Source: Woeseiaceae bacterium
Lineage (GTDB): Bacteria; Pseudomonadota; Gammaproteobacteria; Steroidobacterales; Woeseiaceae
Length of the DNA stretch: 32,803 nt
Direction: 5' to 3'
NCBI GenBank assembly: GCA_021773075.1
Contig: JAJFKT010000013.1
Coordinates: 1 to 32,803, forward strand
Shown here: piece by piece, positions 17,383 to 26,626 of the stretch
Layout: every line of letters begins with the position of its first letter
Numbering within the stretch: the first letter of the stretch is position 1
The notes under the pieces: model-generated
Told to the model about the DNA's origin: nothing
Database searches by the model: none
What the model saw: only the letters and a program-made list of their open reading frames with translations
Made by a program: the position numbers and the translations under genes

Positions 17383-18660
17383 TTAAGTCTCCGATGACAT
17401 CAGGTATGTCTGGCAGCCAGGCAGGTTTTCAATACTAAGAGTTACAGCAGGCCGTTGCAGCAACTCCGTCACAATGCCGCCAAGCGTCTGCAATGATATT
17501 TTCGAGCGATTTTCAGAGATTCGGGAAAGCACGTCGTCCAGGCTGACTTTGCCGGCTGTTTCCTTACGCAGTTCGTCAGCCAGCTGTCGAAACACGATTA
17601 CCGCAAGTGCGGTGGCGGCCCCCGTCGATTCTGGGGAACACAATTTCGTAGCATCGTTCGCCCATTCGGATTGTTTTTCGATTGCGCGCCTGTATCGACG
17701 CGCGGTAATAGCTCCGCCTCTTTGCAACAACTCGAGACTGTAGTACTCAGCCAGCCCTTCAACAATCCAGTCAAACCCTTCCTCAGCCGTAACATCCATC
17801 GCGACATGCACGATTTCGTGAACGAGCGTACTGGTTGCGTTCTCACTAATCAGGGGACGATCTGCATGTATGTAAACAGACGCCGGAGCAGATAATCCAC
17901 CGCGCCACATCGGATCACCAGCGCTGACGATGGTCAAACGAGGAATGGCATCGGGAAGTACCGTATACATTTCGGGTAGTGTCCAATTTAGCAGGGCGAG
18001 CATATCCATGCGCCTGACCGACTGACCTTCGGGTGCCGCGACTGATACTCGTGTTCCGGCGATCATCTCGCGGCGGACTCCCAACTCACCCATAGCGATC
18101 CATCCGCGTGGCTGATCAAAACGGCGATCGGGATTTGCGACTTCGATACGACTATTGGGGGCCGAATATTCCGAGATAGCAGTCCATTGCTCCGGTAATT
18201 CAAATGTCATACTGGTCTTGCTGCTGGCGCCTTTGAGCGTTCGTGTGCGGGCCCTCGGAATGACGTCCTCAGCCCGAAATATGCCCCAGTCTTTGTTTAG
18301 CAAAGCATCGTAGCCACCGTTGCCGCGTCGGTGCGGCACATGAGATCGCCAGAACAGGCTGCCGCCATTGCGGTTTGGCCGCCAGCGAACGATGCCGTCA
18401 TCGATTTGTAACTCGCCGTCGGCCTTAATGTCAGTTTCTTCCAGGTTGGCCAGTGCGAAAGATAATTCCCGCAGCTGGCCACGCGTTTGATCGACGGCCA
18501 TTTGCACGGCCACGCTGCCATCACCCCGGTTCGGCGTTATCGTGTAGTGCACAGTGTAATTTTGTGACCCGTCTGAGGCACCGGTTTCCGATGCCGGACT
18601 ACCGCATGCCGCGCAGGCAAACAGCCCGGTCAGTAATATCAATCCTGAGATATAGTTCAT
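17383..18660 (-). CDS. Exported zinc-peptidase-like protein (peptidase MA type)
   Basis: A 425-residue exported protein with a hydrophobic N-terminus (MNYISGLILLTGLFACAACG), either a lipoprotein signal with an atypical lipobox (CAAC) or a plain signal peptide. Residues 281-285 are HEIVH, and WIVEGLAEYYS follows with the glutamate E301, 15 residues after the second His. This fits Peptidase_MA-type gluzincins, whose EGLAEY motif supplies the third zinc ligand; in M1 enzymes the gap is 18. Upstream lies a beta-rich region (about 35-250) of unknown use. I start at ATG 18660, since a longer frame from 18768 adds an implausible leader. It is first in the seven-gene cluster and 8 bases ahead of the ATPase. 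Confidence 0.75.
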   Translation of the reverse strand: MNYISGLILLTGLFACAACGSPASETGASDGSQNYTVHYTITPNRGDGSVAVQMAVDQTRGQLRELSFALANLEETDIKADGELQIDDGIVRWRPNRNGGSLFWRSHVPHRRGNGGYDALLNKDWGIFRAEDVIPRARTRTLKGASSKTSMTFELPEQWTAISEYSAPNSRIEVANPDRRFDQPRGWIAMGELGVRREMIAGTRVSVAAPEGQSVRRMDMLALLNWTLPEMYTVLPDAIPRLTIVSAGDPMWRGGLSAPASVYIHADRPLISENATSTLVHEIVHVAMDVTAEEGFDWIVEGLAEYYSLELLQRGGAITARRYRRAIEKQSEWANDATKLCSPESTGAATALAVIVFRQLADELRKETAGKVSLDDVLSRISENRSKISLQTLGGIVTELLQRPAVTLSIENLPGCQTYLMSSET

Positions 18661-18718
18661 ACAGTATTCAGGCCTTGTCGCGTATGGTCTTGGGAGTGCG
18701 CCACGAAGAGTAACGCAG

Positions 18719-19228
18719 ATGATAACGCAGACAGCTCGCAAAATTCCTATTTTTGCCTTAACAATCACTATGTTGGCAATGGGTTCCGCATGCTCGTCGA
18801 ACGCGGTTAGTAAACCGGACCAGCGTCTGAATCGTGAGCCGGTTCCTATCGCGCAGCATCAGAATACGGGAGAGAGGGCGGCCGAAATTGCACTTTCGCA
18901 AGTCGGTGTCCCGTACCGCTACGGTGGCTCAACGGCAAGTGGTTTCGATTGCAGTGGCCTGGTTCAATACTCTTATCAGCGTGCTGGCAAGAACGTCCCT
19001 CGAACGACGGGCCAACTGTGGTCATCTACATCGACAATTCAACGGAACGAATTACAGGCAGGTGACCTGCTTTTCTTTAGTTTTGAAGGAAAAATGTCGC
19101 ACGTTGGAATGTATGTAGGAGGAGGACGATTTGTACATGCTCCATCGAGTGGCAAGCAGGTCAGTGTTGCGAAACTTGGCTCTTCATTCTACTCGGCAGC
19201 ATTTGTTCGGGCCGGACGGCCCGAATAA
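18719..19228 (+). CDS. NlpC/P60 family exported cysteine peptidase
   Basis: A 169-residue NlpC/P60 protein. Such enzymes cut D-Glu-meso-diaminopimelate links in murein peptides. The N-terminus is hydrophobic and ends in GSAC (C25), possibly a lipoprotein signal with an atypical lipobox. The catalytic Cys is C78 (GFDCSGLVQYSY), the base His is H128 (SHVGMYVG) and the third residue is H140 (FVHAPSSG), so the triad is complete. VPYRYGG before the Cys and GDLLFF are also family marks. It is divergent from the peptidase gene at 18660, with 58 bases between starts, and ends 13 bases from the convergent lipoprotein gene. Confidence 0.93.
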   Translation: MITQTARKIPIFALTITMLAMGSACSSNAVSKPDQRLNREPVPIAQHQNTGERAAEIALSQVGVPYRYGGSTASGFDCSGLVQYSYQRAGKNVPRTTGQLWSSTSTIQRNELQAGDLLFFSFEGKMSHVGMYVGGGRFVHAPSSGKQVSVAKLGSSFYSAAFVRAGRPE

Positions 19229-19241
19229 CTCATTTCAGCGC

Positions 19242-19907
19242 TTATACGGAGTCGGTACTTACGAGAAAATTTCTCAGCTGTTTCGCGAGTCCCGAACAAG
19301 CCCTGGATTGGGTTCTTGCGATAAGCGGAATGGGAACGACGAGGGCAGGCAGGAATGACGTACCACTATAATCAGCGGTTACCGTTCCTGCGGATTCGGA
19401 ATCCTCCAGGTCCCAGATCGAAGCTTCATAGTCTGCATCATCCTGCCACCACGCGAAACCGAAGCAGCCACCGCCGCCCGGTCCCGCTGCACATGACAGA
19501 CTGCCACCCTGGGTGACACGTTCGGTGTCTCCATCCAGCCAGATAATGTAACGAACACCCATCCTGGTTACAGCGGCAGGAACTCCGGGTCGCTCCATGA
19601 GCGTTACAAGGCCCTTGGTATCGGCTGGTGCAGTTCTTGGCTCGAACCATGGAAACAGATTGTCGATGAACTGCTGATTTGGAATGACATTGACGCCACT
19701 TGAGCCGCGGCCAAGCGCTTTTTCAATGCAGCTAATATAATCCGCCTCCGTTTCGTTGCCCTGGTGGTAACTCTTAGCCATTACGACGACTGACTCTCCG
19801 TCGAGGAGTCCTGTTGTCTCGGCGCGATCGTTTTCGAGGCTCGCTGTTACGCAGCCACTGAGATTAATGATGGCGAGCAGGGCGAAAGCATTACTCAATA
19901 TCTTCAT
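19242..19907 (-). CDS. Lipoprotein of unknown function (second of a pair)
   Basis: A 221-residue lipoprotein. Signal MKILSNAFALLAIINLSGC has a proper lipobox (LSGC, C19). The mature part has GESVVVMAKSYHQGNETEADYISCIEKAL, a central beta region VRYIIWLDGDTERV, a Gly/Cys-rich loop (SLSCAAGPGGGGCFGFAWWQDD) and then a tail that looks like a second short beta unit, ending QSRACSGLAKQLRNFL. I recognise no family. ATG 19907 has GGAGG a few bases upstream, and that site lies within the last codons of the preceding gene, which it overlaps by 17 bases. The two genes therefore form a coupled unit. Confidence 0.7.
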   Translation of the reverse strand: MKILSNAFALLAIINLSGCVTASLENDRAETTGLLDGESVVVMAKSYHQGNETEADYISCIEKALGRGSSGVNVIPNQQFIDNLFPWFEPRTAPADTKGLVTLMERPGVPAAVTRMGVRYIIWLDGDTERVTQGGSLSCAAGPGGGGCFGFAWWQDDADYEASIWDLEDSESAGTVTADYSGTSFLPALVVPIPLIARTQSRACSGLAKQLRNFLVSTDSV

Positions 19908-20604
19908 CAATACCTCCAATTGCAAAAAGTCCAACAGGCCTGTCATTCTCATCGTCTGTCCCGCTATTACTCGAATCGGCTGAGACGAGCTTATCGAGGT
20001 CGATAGGACCGTCAGCCAATGCAGCAATTTTGGTCGCCTTGTTCATTTGCAGAAGAATCAATGCGGCCGCATCGCGCATCGCTAGAATCGCAGCTCGTTG
20101 CAGTGCCTTCGTACCGCCAATGCCTTCTTTTTGACTCTTGCCATACGCACTCACCGTCCAGGTCGACGCGCTGTTGCCCACACTGTCGTAGACCTGCATG
20201 CGATATCGAATCCATACGGCGAATGCATCGGTCTTGCTTTGGTTAGGTACCGAGAATTCGAAGCCCTCGATTTTCGGTTCAACAAGTGCGTCAAAAGTGT
20301 GATCCTCAGCGTTGTCGTCCGGCCCGAGAATGATGACGTTCTCATACATATAGCCAAACAGCTGTTCGAAAAACGAAGCATTTGCCGAGCCAAGGTTGAT
20401 GGTCCATTTTTCGCGGCCGAGCACATTCTCTTCGTGCACGAAGTCTTGAAATTCGGCTGGGATTCGAAGTGCGACAGCCATCGGCAGTTGGTCTATGTGA
20501 GGCTGCGGAATGCTTGGCCTGGCGACAACGACATTCGATGAGCATCCTGCCGCGACTAGAGAAAGCAAAATGACACTAATTCTTAGAGGTTTCGTAGCGA
20601 TCAA
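19891..20604 (-). CDS. Lipoprotein of unknown function (first of a pair)
   Basis: A 237-residue lipoprotein with lipobox VAAGC (C21) and a TTG start at 20604, which is the only usable start after an upstream in-frame stop. The mature protein has PMAVALRIPAEFQDFVHEE, a middle block FEQLFGYMYENVIIL, then DALVEPKIEGFEFSVPN and FAVWIRYRMQVYDSVG, NSASTWTVSAYGKSQ. The repeated beta strands suggest a ligand- or partner-binding fold like those of outer-membrane assembly lipoproteins, but I cannot place it. The last 60 residues are acidic and likely flexible. Its partner gene overlaps its 3' end. No envelope machine that would use them is in view. Confidence 0.7.
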   Translation of the reverse strand: MIATKPLRISVILLSLVAAGCSSNVVVARPSIPQPHIDQLPMAVALRIPAEFQDFVHEENVLGREKWTINLGSANASFFEQLFGYMYENVIILGPDDNAEDHTFDALVEPKIEGFEFSVPNQSKTDAFAVWIRYRMQVYDSVGNSASTWTVSAYGKSQKEGIGGTKALQRAAILAMRDAAALILLQMNKATKIAALADGPIDLDKLVSADSSNSGTDDENDRPVGLFAIGGIDEDIE

Positions 20605-20814
20605 GTGGTCTATTTTCCAGCTGGCGATTATGGAAGACTGCTATATCTGAGCACCGGGAGGCCGCATAGTTCCAACGAAATACACAGGTCACAGCTTGTT
20701 GCCACTTTAGATCGGCCACTCGTGGAGTGCAAATCCGAATTTTTTTCATGGCCTGCACAAAACAGGTATAAAGACCCTTGCCCTGACAATTAACACTAAC
20801 TTCGGCAACTATTC

Positions 20815-21567
20815 ATGGCCCGACCCAAAATACTGGTTTTTCAGCATGTTCCCTATGAGCCTCTAGGAACATTGGATCCGTTACTCAAGGAATCCGGATT
20901 TCGGATTCGCTACGTCAACTTCGGCCGCCAGCCCGAGTCTCGGCCGAGTCTGGAAAATTTCGATGCGCTGATTATTCTGGGTGGGCCTATGAATAGCGAT
21001 CAGATCGAGTCCTACCCGAACTTGATTACCGAGGTCGAAATTATTCGTGAGGCGGTCGACCGGGATATTGCTGTGCTGGGAATATGCCTCGGAGCACAGC
21101 TATTGGCCAAAGCTCTGGGAGGCTCTGTTAGTAGAAACAAATCACGGGAAATTGGCTGGCATGACGTCGAATTGACCGCGGCAGGTTCAGTTGACCCGGT
21201 CTTGTCGACATTTTCGAATGTTCAAAGTGTATTCCAATGGCATGAAGATGGCATTGGCTTGCCGCCAGGCGCGATTCACCTCGCCTCGTCCGAGGCCAGT
21301 GAGGTTCAAGCGTTCAAGTATGGTGAACACGCTTATGGACTGCAGTTTCATTTGGAAGTTGATGAATCCCTGATCGATCGCTGGTTGACGGTTCCGGCAA
21401 ATCAAAAAACCCTGCTCGAGGAGCTGGACCGTGTCGACCCGGAAGCCATTCGTCAACAAAGTATGGATTCGATGAACGGTCTCGAGACACTGAGCCGGAA
21501 GACGTTTACGCGATGGCTCGAGAGATTTGAAGTGGCGCCACGCCGTCGTACCTTGCCGTCTCGCTAG
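20815..21567 (+). CDS. Class I glutamine amidotransferase domain protein (GuaA-N-like)
   Basis: A 250-residue glutamine amidotransferase of the GMP-synthase-like type. The triad is present: C91 in LGICLGAQLL, H179 and E181 in LQFHLEVDES. The oxyanion motif LIILGGPMN (about 52-60) is also present. No synthase domain follows, so this is a free-standing member of the group that includes putative peptide- or gamma-glutamyl-cleaving enzymes. The substrate cannot be read from the sequence. The gap 20605-20814 upstream is 210 bases and shows no gene. The stop abuts the convergent srkA stop without any spacer. Confidence 0.93.
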   Translation: MARPKILVFQHVPYEPLGTLDPLLKESGFRIRYVNFGRQPESRPSLENFDALIILGGPMNSDQIESYPNLITEVEIIREAVDRDIAVLGICLGAQLLAKALGGSVSRNKSREIGWHDVELTAAGSVDPVLSTFSNVQSVFQWHEDGIGLPPGAIHLASSEASEVQAFKYGEHAYGLQFHLEVDESLIDRWLTVPANQKTLLEELDRVDPEAIRQQSMDSMNGLETLSRKTFTRWLERFEVAPRRRTLPSR

Positions 21568-22566
21568 TTAGAAGTCGCGCCACTCGAGAGGTGCTTCCTG
21601 CATTAAGGCGACCTGCTCGCGTAAAGCAAGGATGTGGTCGTCCCAATAACGTGCGCTGTCAAACCACGGGAATGCGATTTTGAACGCAGGGTCCGCCCAG
21701 CGACGTGCGAGCCAGGCAGCGTAATGCATGATTCGCAAACTGCGCAGCGCTTCAATCAGATGAAGTTCACGCGGGTCGAATCGTCGAAACGACTGGTAGC
21801 CTTCCAGAAGTGCTTCGAGTTGCGGCGTTTGCTCGGCGCGATCCCCGGAGAGAAACATCCATAGGTCTTGAACTGCAGGGCCGTGACGACAGTCGTCAAG
21901 GTCAACAATATGCAGTCGGTCCTGATTGACGAGCACATTACCTGGGTGAAAATCCGCGTGCAGTCGAATTTCCCGGGTATTTCCAGCGCGCTCGAAACAT
22001 GCCTCTACGCCATCCAATACCAGATCTGCCACGCTTTCGTAGGCGTCGTAGTTAGCGTCGGGAATGTATTCGTTGGCCAGCAGGTAATCGATGGATTCCA
22101 CGCCGTAACTATCGATGTCAACGGTGGGCCGGTGCTTGAAAGACGATGTTTCACCTTCGAGGTGAATGCGAGCGACGAGACGTCCGAGCTGGGTTAGTAA
22201 CTCGTAGTTGTCCAGATCAGGCGATCGTCCGCCGCGACACGGATATACAACAAGCCGGTGATGGCCGGAGTGTTTTAGTGTATCGCCCTCGATAGACAGT
22301 GGTGCAACAACCGGTATCTCCTGATCGGCCAGGTCGATCGAAAATTGATGTTCTTCGCGAATGGATTCATCGGACCAGCGACCGGGCCGGTAAAATTTGG
22401 CGACTACAGGCCGGTCATCTTCGATACCGATTTGGTAGACGCGGTTCTCGTAGCTATTAAGCGCCAGGAATCGCCCATCGCAGTCAAACCCGAGGTCGGT
22501 CAGGGTCGCTACAATATCCTCAGGTTGTAGATCGGCAAAAGCCAGTGTTGCCGCGTCTCCGCTCAC
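21568..22566 (-). CDS. srkA: Stress response kinase A (YihE-like Ser/Thr protein kinase)
   Basis: A 332-residue kinase-fold protein of the SrkA/YihE family, which phosphorylates proteins in vitro and is linked to Cpx-controlled stress survival in E. coli. Catalytic residues are D205 and N210 in HADFHPGNVL, and D222 in IVDLDD, matching E. coli D201, N206 and D217. The N-terminal lobe has LNSYENRVYQIGIED and VVAKFYRPGRW. The start is GTG at 22566, which overlaps the typA stop as GTGA, so translation should be coupled to TypA. E. coli srkA has dsbA as neighbour, so the link to typA is different. Confidence 0.95.
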   Translation of the reverse strand: MSGDAATLAFADLQPEDIVATLTDLGFDCDGRFLALNSYENRVYQIGIEDDRPVVAKFYRPGRWSDESIREEHQFSIDLADQEIPVVAPLSIEGDTLKHSGHHRLVVYPCRGGRSPDLDNYELLTQLGRLVARIHLEGETSSFKHRPTVDIDSYGVESIDYLLANEYIPDANYDAYESVADLVLDGVEACFERAGNTREIRLHADFHPGNVLVNQDRLHIVDLDDCRHGPAVQDLWMFLSGDRAEQTPQLEALLEGYQSFRRFDPRELHLIEALRSLRIMHYAAWLARRWADPAFKIAFPWFDSARYWDDHILALREQVALMQEAPLEWRDF

Positions 22567-24389
22567 GATGCCTTCTGGCGGGTTTCTCGTTTTCGGTCAA
22601 CTTCAGTCAGGTGTTTCTTACGCAGGCGAAGGTTCAGAGGCGTTACTTCCAATAGCTCATCGTCGTCGAGGAATTCGAGTGATTGCTCAAGCGAATACCG
22701 AAGCGGTGGCGTAAGGATCAGGTTTTCATCGGTCCCGGCGGCACGGATATTATTCAGCTGCTTAGCCTTGGTTGGATTTACAACCAAATCATTCTGGCGC
22801 TTGTGAATACCGACAATCATGCCTTCATAAACCGGCGCTCCGTGTCCCAGAAACAGTTTGCCGCGTTCCTGAAGATTGAATAGGGCGTACGCCAACGCCT
22901 TGCCATGCACCATCGATACCAAGGTACCGTTGCTACGTTGCGCGATTGATCCCTTAACGCGAGGCGCGTAGGTGTCCAGGACATGGTAAATCAGACCGGT
23001 CCCGGACGTCGCCGTCAGGTATTCGGTTCGAAAGCCGATCAGCCCGCGGGTCGGAATTTTGTAATCAAGGCGCATGCGTCCCTTGCCATCCGGTAACATA
23101 TTTTGTAATTCGCCCTTACGATCCGCAAGGCGAGTCATGACCGCCCCTTGAAAGGCCTCATCAAAATCGACCGTTAGTTGTTCCCAGGGCTCGTGTTGTT
23201 CACCATCGACGTCATGCATGATGACTTCGGGTCTTGATACGGCGAGTTCGAATCCTTCACGGCGCATTGTTTCAACGAGCACTGAAAGATGCAGCTCTCC
23301 GCGTCCGGATACCCTGAATTTGTCAGGGTCACCCGTTTCGTCAACACGCAAGGCGACATTGTGTTTGAGTTCCTGTTCCAGTCGTTCGCGAATCTGTCGA
23401 CTGGTCAGGTACTTCCCATCCTGTCCGGCGAACGGGGATTTGTTAACCTGGAAAGTCATATTTACGGTGGGCTCGTCGACGCTCAGTGCCGGCAAAGCCT
23501 CTTCATGATCGCGGTCACACAAGGTGTCCGAGATATGCAGTTTTTCAATACCACTGAAAACTACGATGTCGCCGGCGCTTGCTTCATCTACCCGTTGTCG
23601 TTTGAGGCCGTCAAAGCCGAATACTTCCAAAACTCGCGCGCGCCTGGCTATTGAATTCGGTGCGACGACGCTCACCGGTGCGTTGGTTACCAGTTTGCCG
23701 CGGCTAATGCGGCCGATACCCAAAACGCCGGTGTAAGTGTCGTAGTCGAGGCTCGATACCTGTAACTGCAGCGGCCCGTCTGGATCAACGGCGGGATGAG
23801 GTACGTGCTTTACGATGGTCTCAAACAAAGGATCTAAATTCCCGTCACGTACGTCCGAGGTTTCGCTCGCATAACCTTCCAGGGCAGAGGCGTAAATGAT
23901 TGGGAAGTCGAGTTGCTCGTCTGTCGCGCCGAGGCGGTCGAATAAATCGAAAGTTTGATCGATTACCCAGTCCGGGCGTGCACCGTCGCGATCGATCTTG
24001 TTGATAACGACAACTGGGACCAGCCCTTGTGCAAATGCCTTTTCCGTAACGAAGCGCGTTTGTGGCATCGGACCCTCAACGGCGTCGACCAGCAGTAATA
24101 CGCTGTCCACCATGGACAAGACGCGCTCTACTTCGCCACCGAAATCTGCGTGCCCGGGCGTATCAACGATATTGATGCGAAAGTCATTCCATTTGACCGC
24201 CGTATTCTTCGAAAGAATCGTGATGCCGCGCTCACGCTCGAGGTCATTCGAATCCATCACGCGGTCAGGCACAGCGGCCCGTGGTCCGAGAGTTCCGGAC
24301 TGTTGCAGCATCTGATCAACGAGTGTTGTTTTGCCGTGGTCGACGTGGGCAATGATCGCGATATTTCTTAGCTTGGATAGTTCAGACAT
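22563..24389 (-). CDS. typA: Ribosome-associated translational GTPase BipA/TypA
   Basis: TypA is an EF-G-like GTPase that helps 50S assembly at low temperature and under stress. The 608-residue length fits (E. coli 607). The GTPase domain has AHVDHGKT at 14-21 with the [12 protein letters not shown] switch, [16 protein letters not shown] and NKIDRDGA. The C-terminal half has [25 protein letters not shown] and [21 protein letters not shown] chose ATG 24389 because it matches the family N-terminus; an ORF extension to 24431 would add 14 residues. It overlaps srkA by four bases and is divergent from the DUF1684 lipoprotein gene, 72 bases away. Confidence 0.97.
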   Translation of the reverse strand: MSELSKLRNIAIIAHVDHGKTTLVDQMLQQSGTLGPRAAVPDRVMDSNDLERERGITILSKNTAVKWNDFRINIVDTPGHADFGGEVERVLSMVDSVLLLVDAVEGPMPQTRFVTEKAFAQGLVPVVVINKIDRDGARPDWVIDQTFDLFDRLGATDEQLDFPIIYASALEGYASETSDVRDGNLDPLFETIVKHVPHPAVDPDGPLQLQVSSLDYDTYTGVLGIGRISRGKLVTNAPVSVVAPNSIARRARVLEVFGFDGLKRQRVDEASAGDIVVFSGIEKLHISDTLCDRDHEEALPALSVDEPTVNMTFQVNKSPFAGQDGKYLTSRQIRERLEQELKHNVALRVDETGDPDKFRVSGRGELHLSVLVETMRREGFELAVSRPEVIMHDVDGEQHEPWEQLTVDFDEAFQGAVMTRLADRKGELQNMLPDGKGRMRLDYKIPTRGLIGFRTEYLTATSGTGLIYHVLDTYAPRVKGSIAQRSNGTLVSMVHGKALAYALFNLQERGKLFLGHGAPVYEGMIVGIHKRQNDLVVNPTKAKQLNNIRAAGTDENLILTPPLRYSLEQSLEFLDDDELLEVTPLNLRLRKKHLTEVDRKRETRQKAS

Positions 24390-24461
24390 TGGGGCGGGCT
24401 CTTTGAGAAGGCGCGGATTATAGTGACCCAATTCGAGAATTGATATGGCACACTACGATCC

Positions 24462-25388
24462 ATGAAAAAACGACACCCTGTATGGCTTCTGGCCCTTGTC
24501 ATAGCCTCGATCCCCGCTGCTTGTGGACAAAGTGGCGCAACTTTCGATGCTGTCGCCTACAACGAGGAGGTTCTGGACTGGCGTATCGGGCGGATGGAGC
24601 GGTTGAAACACCCAGAGGGCTACCTGAACCAAATTGGACTTTTTTGGCTTGAGCCCGGTACTTACCGTTTCGGCTCGGCGCCGACAAATGATGTCGTCTT
24701 CGGTGCCAACGCTGCGGCTGAAATCGGCCGTTTTGAAGTCACCGACGAAGGCGTTTCGATGCAGGTCGCGTCTGGCGTCGACGTACTTGTCGATGGTGCG
24801 CCCGTGCAAAATATCAAGATTCCTGCCGACACGACGGACGACGCGATCATGGTCACTCATGGCTCGCTTGCCTGGACCGTTGTCGAACGGGTTGGACGCT
24901 ATGCGATACGACTGCGGGATTTTGAACATCCCTTCGTTGCGACGTTCGGTCCCTTGCCGTATTTCGAGATCGATCCGTTGTTGCGAGTTAGTGCGAATTT
25001 GAAACGGTATTCAGAGCCAAAAGTCGCGATTGTCGGGACGGTGATCGAGGGCCTTGAGTATCGTCCAGAGTCGCCCGGCGTAGTCGAATTTGAAATCGAT
25101 GGTGAAACCTATGAGCTTGAGGCATACGTCGCAGGCGATGAGCTTTTCTTCGTTTTCGGCGACCAAACGAACCGCGATGCAACTTACGGGGCAGGGAGGT
25201 TTCTGTATTCCGCGACGCCGGGTGATGACGGTATGACGGTCCTGGATTTTAATAAATCCTATAGTCCTCCGTGCGCATTCAATGATTTCGCAACCTGCCC
25301 GGTTGCGTCACCGAGAAATCGCTTACCGGTTCGAATTGAGGCTGGGGAAAAATTTGATGAGGCATTTCACTACGCGGCTGAGCACTAA
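24462..25388 (+). CDS. DUF1684 lipoprotein
   Basis: A 308-residue DUF1684 protein. The N-terminus (KKRHPVWLLALVIASIPAAC) is a signal peptide with the lipobox-like PAAC (C21). The family marks are ERLKHPEGYLNQIGLFWLEPGTYRFGS near residue 45-70, and the C-terminal block LDFNKSYSPPCAFNDFATCP, followed by RNRLPVRIEAGEKF. FGS near 69 with the E..V..GA VQ region looks like an FHA-like or forkhead-type beta region, typical of DUF1684. Function is unknown. Its TAA stop shares bases with the convergent dehydrogenase-like gene's stop (a CTAA overlap at 25385-25388). Confidence 0.88.
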   Translation: MKKRHPVWLLALVIASIPAACGQSGATFDAVAYNEEVLDWRIGRMERLKHPEGYLNQIGLFWLEPGTYRFGSAPTNDVVFGANAAAEIGRFEVTDEGVSMQVASGVDVLVDGAPVQNIKIPADTTDDAIMVTHGSLAWTVVERVGRYAIRLRDFEHPFVATFGPLPYFEIDPLLRVSANLKRYSEPKVAIVGTVIEGLEYRPESPGVVEFEIDGETYELEAYVAGDELFFVFGDQTNRDATYGAGRFLYSATPGDDGMTVLDFNKSYSPPCAFNDFATCPVASPRNRLPVRIEAGEKFDEAFHYAAEH

Positions 25389-26626
25389 CTACGCAGTTCG
25401 AACGTAAGCCCGGCATTTTCGCGAAGCCGTTTGATTAGCGGTCTTGCCATTGCGGAAGCCGGTGTGAATACGCCCCCGGCCGCGCCATGGTCGTCTCTTG
25501 CAAGGCAAACGGCACTCTCGCTGAGCATCTTACTTGTTGAGCCGTATCCGGGATCCTGATCTCCCGTGATCTTGCCGTGTATCTTTGTTCCATCGGGCAG
25601 TTTGCCAATCTGCATGAGATTGAAAAATCCCGTCCGCTGTAGTTCACGATCCGGGCCTTCGCCAGGTTTTGAAAGTATGCGTCGTTGCAGGAAGTTGCGT
25701 GTGGGCGTGAAGGATGCAAAGAAGACCAAAGCACCCAAAGCGAGTGTCATCATTGTGCCTTTCATCCAGCCGGAAAAACCACGACCCGTCATTACCGATT
25801 CGTCGTAGCGGAAATCCTTTCCGTAGGGATATCCTGTCAGAGCGTGACTGCGGCGAACGATCTTTGTATTGACTCCGGCCATTACAAATGGCGCTGTCCA
25901 CGAATTGGCGTCCTTACGGTAAACAACTTTTTGCTGGTCTCGATCGTCAGGACCGTCGCGCTCCCCATCGGGATTCAGGCTGTAAGGATGAATCAGAACT
26001 CGAGCGATCGCACGGTCCTCCCGGCTTTCCTTGATAAGGTTCATCATGCTGGCAAGCGTGCCACCACTCGCTGTACCTTTTGTGGCTTTGACCAACAGGC
26101 TTATCGATTCGCAATAAACACCGTATTTGCTGTGCGCAGCGTCTTGTAAGAACCAAACGCCGATATCCATAGGTATCGAGTCGAACCCGCAGCAATGCAC
26201 AATCTTGGCACCGGTTTCCCGCGCGCGATCGTGGTGCGTGTCGATCATTTTTCTAATCCACTGCACTTCACCGGCGAGGTCACAGTAATGAGTGCCGCTT
26301 TCAACGCAAGCGGCGACCAGATCGCTGCCGTAAAGTGCGTAAGGCCCGACAGTTGTAATAACCACCCGAGTCCGGGATGCGAGGGAACGCAGCGCATCAT
26401 TATCAAAGCTATCGGCAACTATTAATTCGAGACCAGCCGCGGCTTCACCGAGTCCGTCCCGAACCTGCTGAAGTTTGCCTTCACTCCGACCGGCCAAAGC
26501 CCAACGTAAATCTTTGTCGACGCCGTATTGTTGCAGTAAATATTCCGCGACCAGAGTGCCAGTAAATCCGCTTGCACCCTGGATGATGATGTCGAACTCG
26601 CGATCATTTTGATTGCTATTGGTCAA
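25385..26626 (-). CDS. Saccharopine-dehydrogenase-like / trans-acting enoyl reductase family protein
   Basis: A 413-residue NAD(P)-binding protein. The Rossmann motif GASGFTG at 17-23 follows DIIIQ, and the VITTVGPYALYGSDLVAACVESGTHYCDLAGE block (about 89-120) marks the saccharopine dehydrogenase-like superfamily. The best-known relatives are mycobacterial trans-acting enoyl reductases and eukaryotic SCCPDH, so a lipid-linked redox role is possible. A hydrophobic helix lies about 290-307 (MMTLALGALVFFASF), suggesting membrane contact. The start is TTG at 26626, overlapping the GNAT stop as TTGA; no ATG precedes the Rossmann motif. It is convergent with DUF1684. Confidence 0.88.
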   Translation of the reverse strand: MTNSNQNDREFDIIIQGASGFTGTLVAEYLLQQYGVDKDLRWALAGRSEGKLQQVRDGLGEAAAGLELIVADSFDNDALRSLASRTRVVITTVGPYALYGSDLVAACVESGTHYCDLAGEVQWIRKMIDTHHDRARETGAKIVHCCGFDSIPMDIGVWFLQDAAHSKYGVYCESISLLVKATKGTASGGTLASMMNLIKESREDRAIARVLIHPYSLNPDGERDGPDDRDQQKVVYRKDANSWTAPFVMAGVNTKIVRRSHALTGYPYGKDFRYDESVMTGRGFSGWMKGTMMTLALGALVFFASFTPTRNFLQRRILSKPGEGPDRELQRTGFFNLMQIGKLPDGTKIHGKITGDQDPGYGSTSKMLSESAVCLARDDHGAAGGVFTPASAMARPLIKRLRENAGLTFELRS

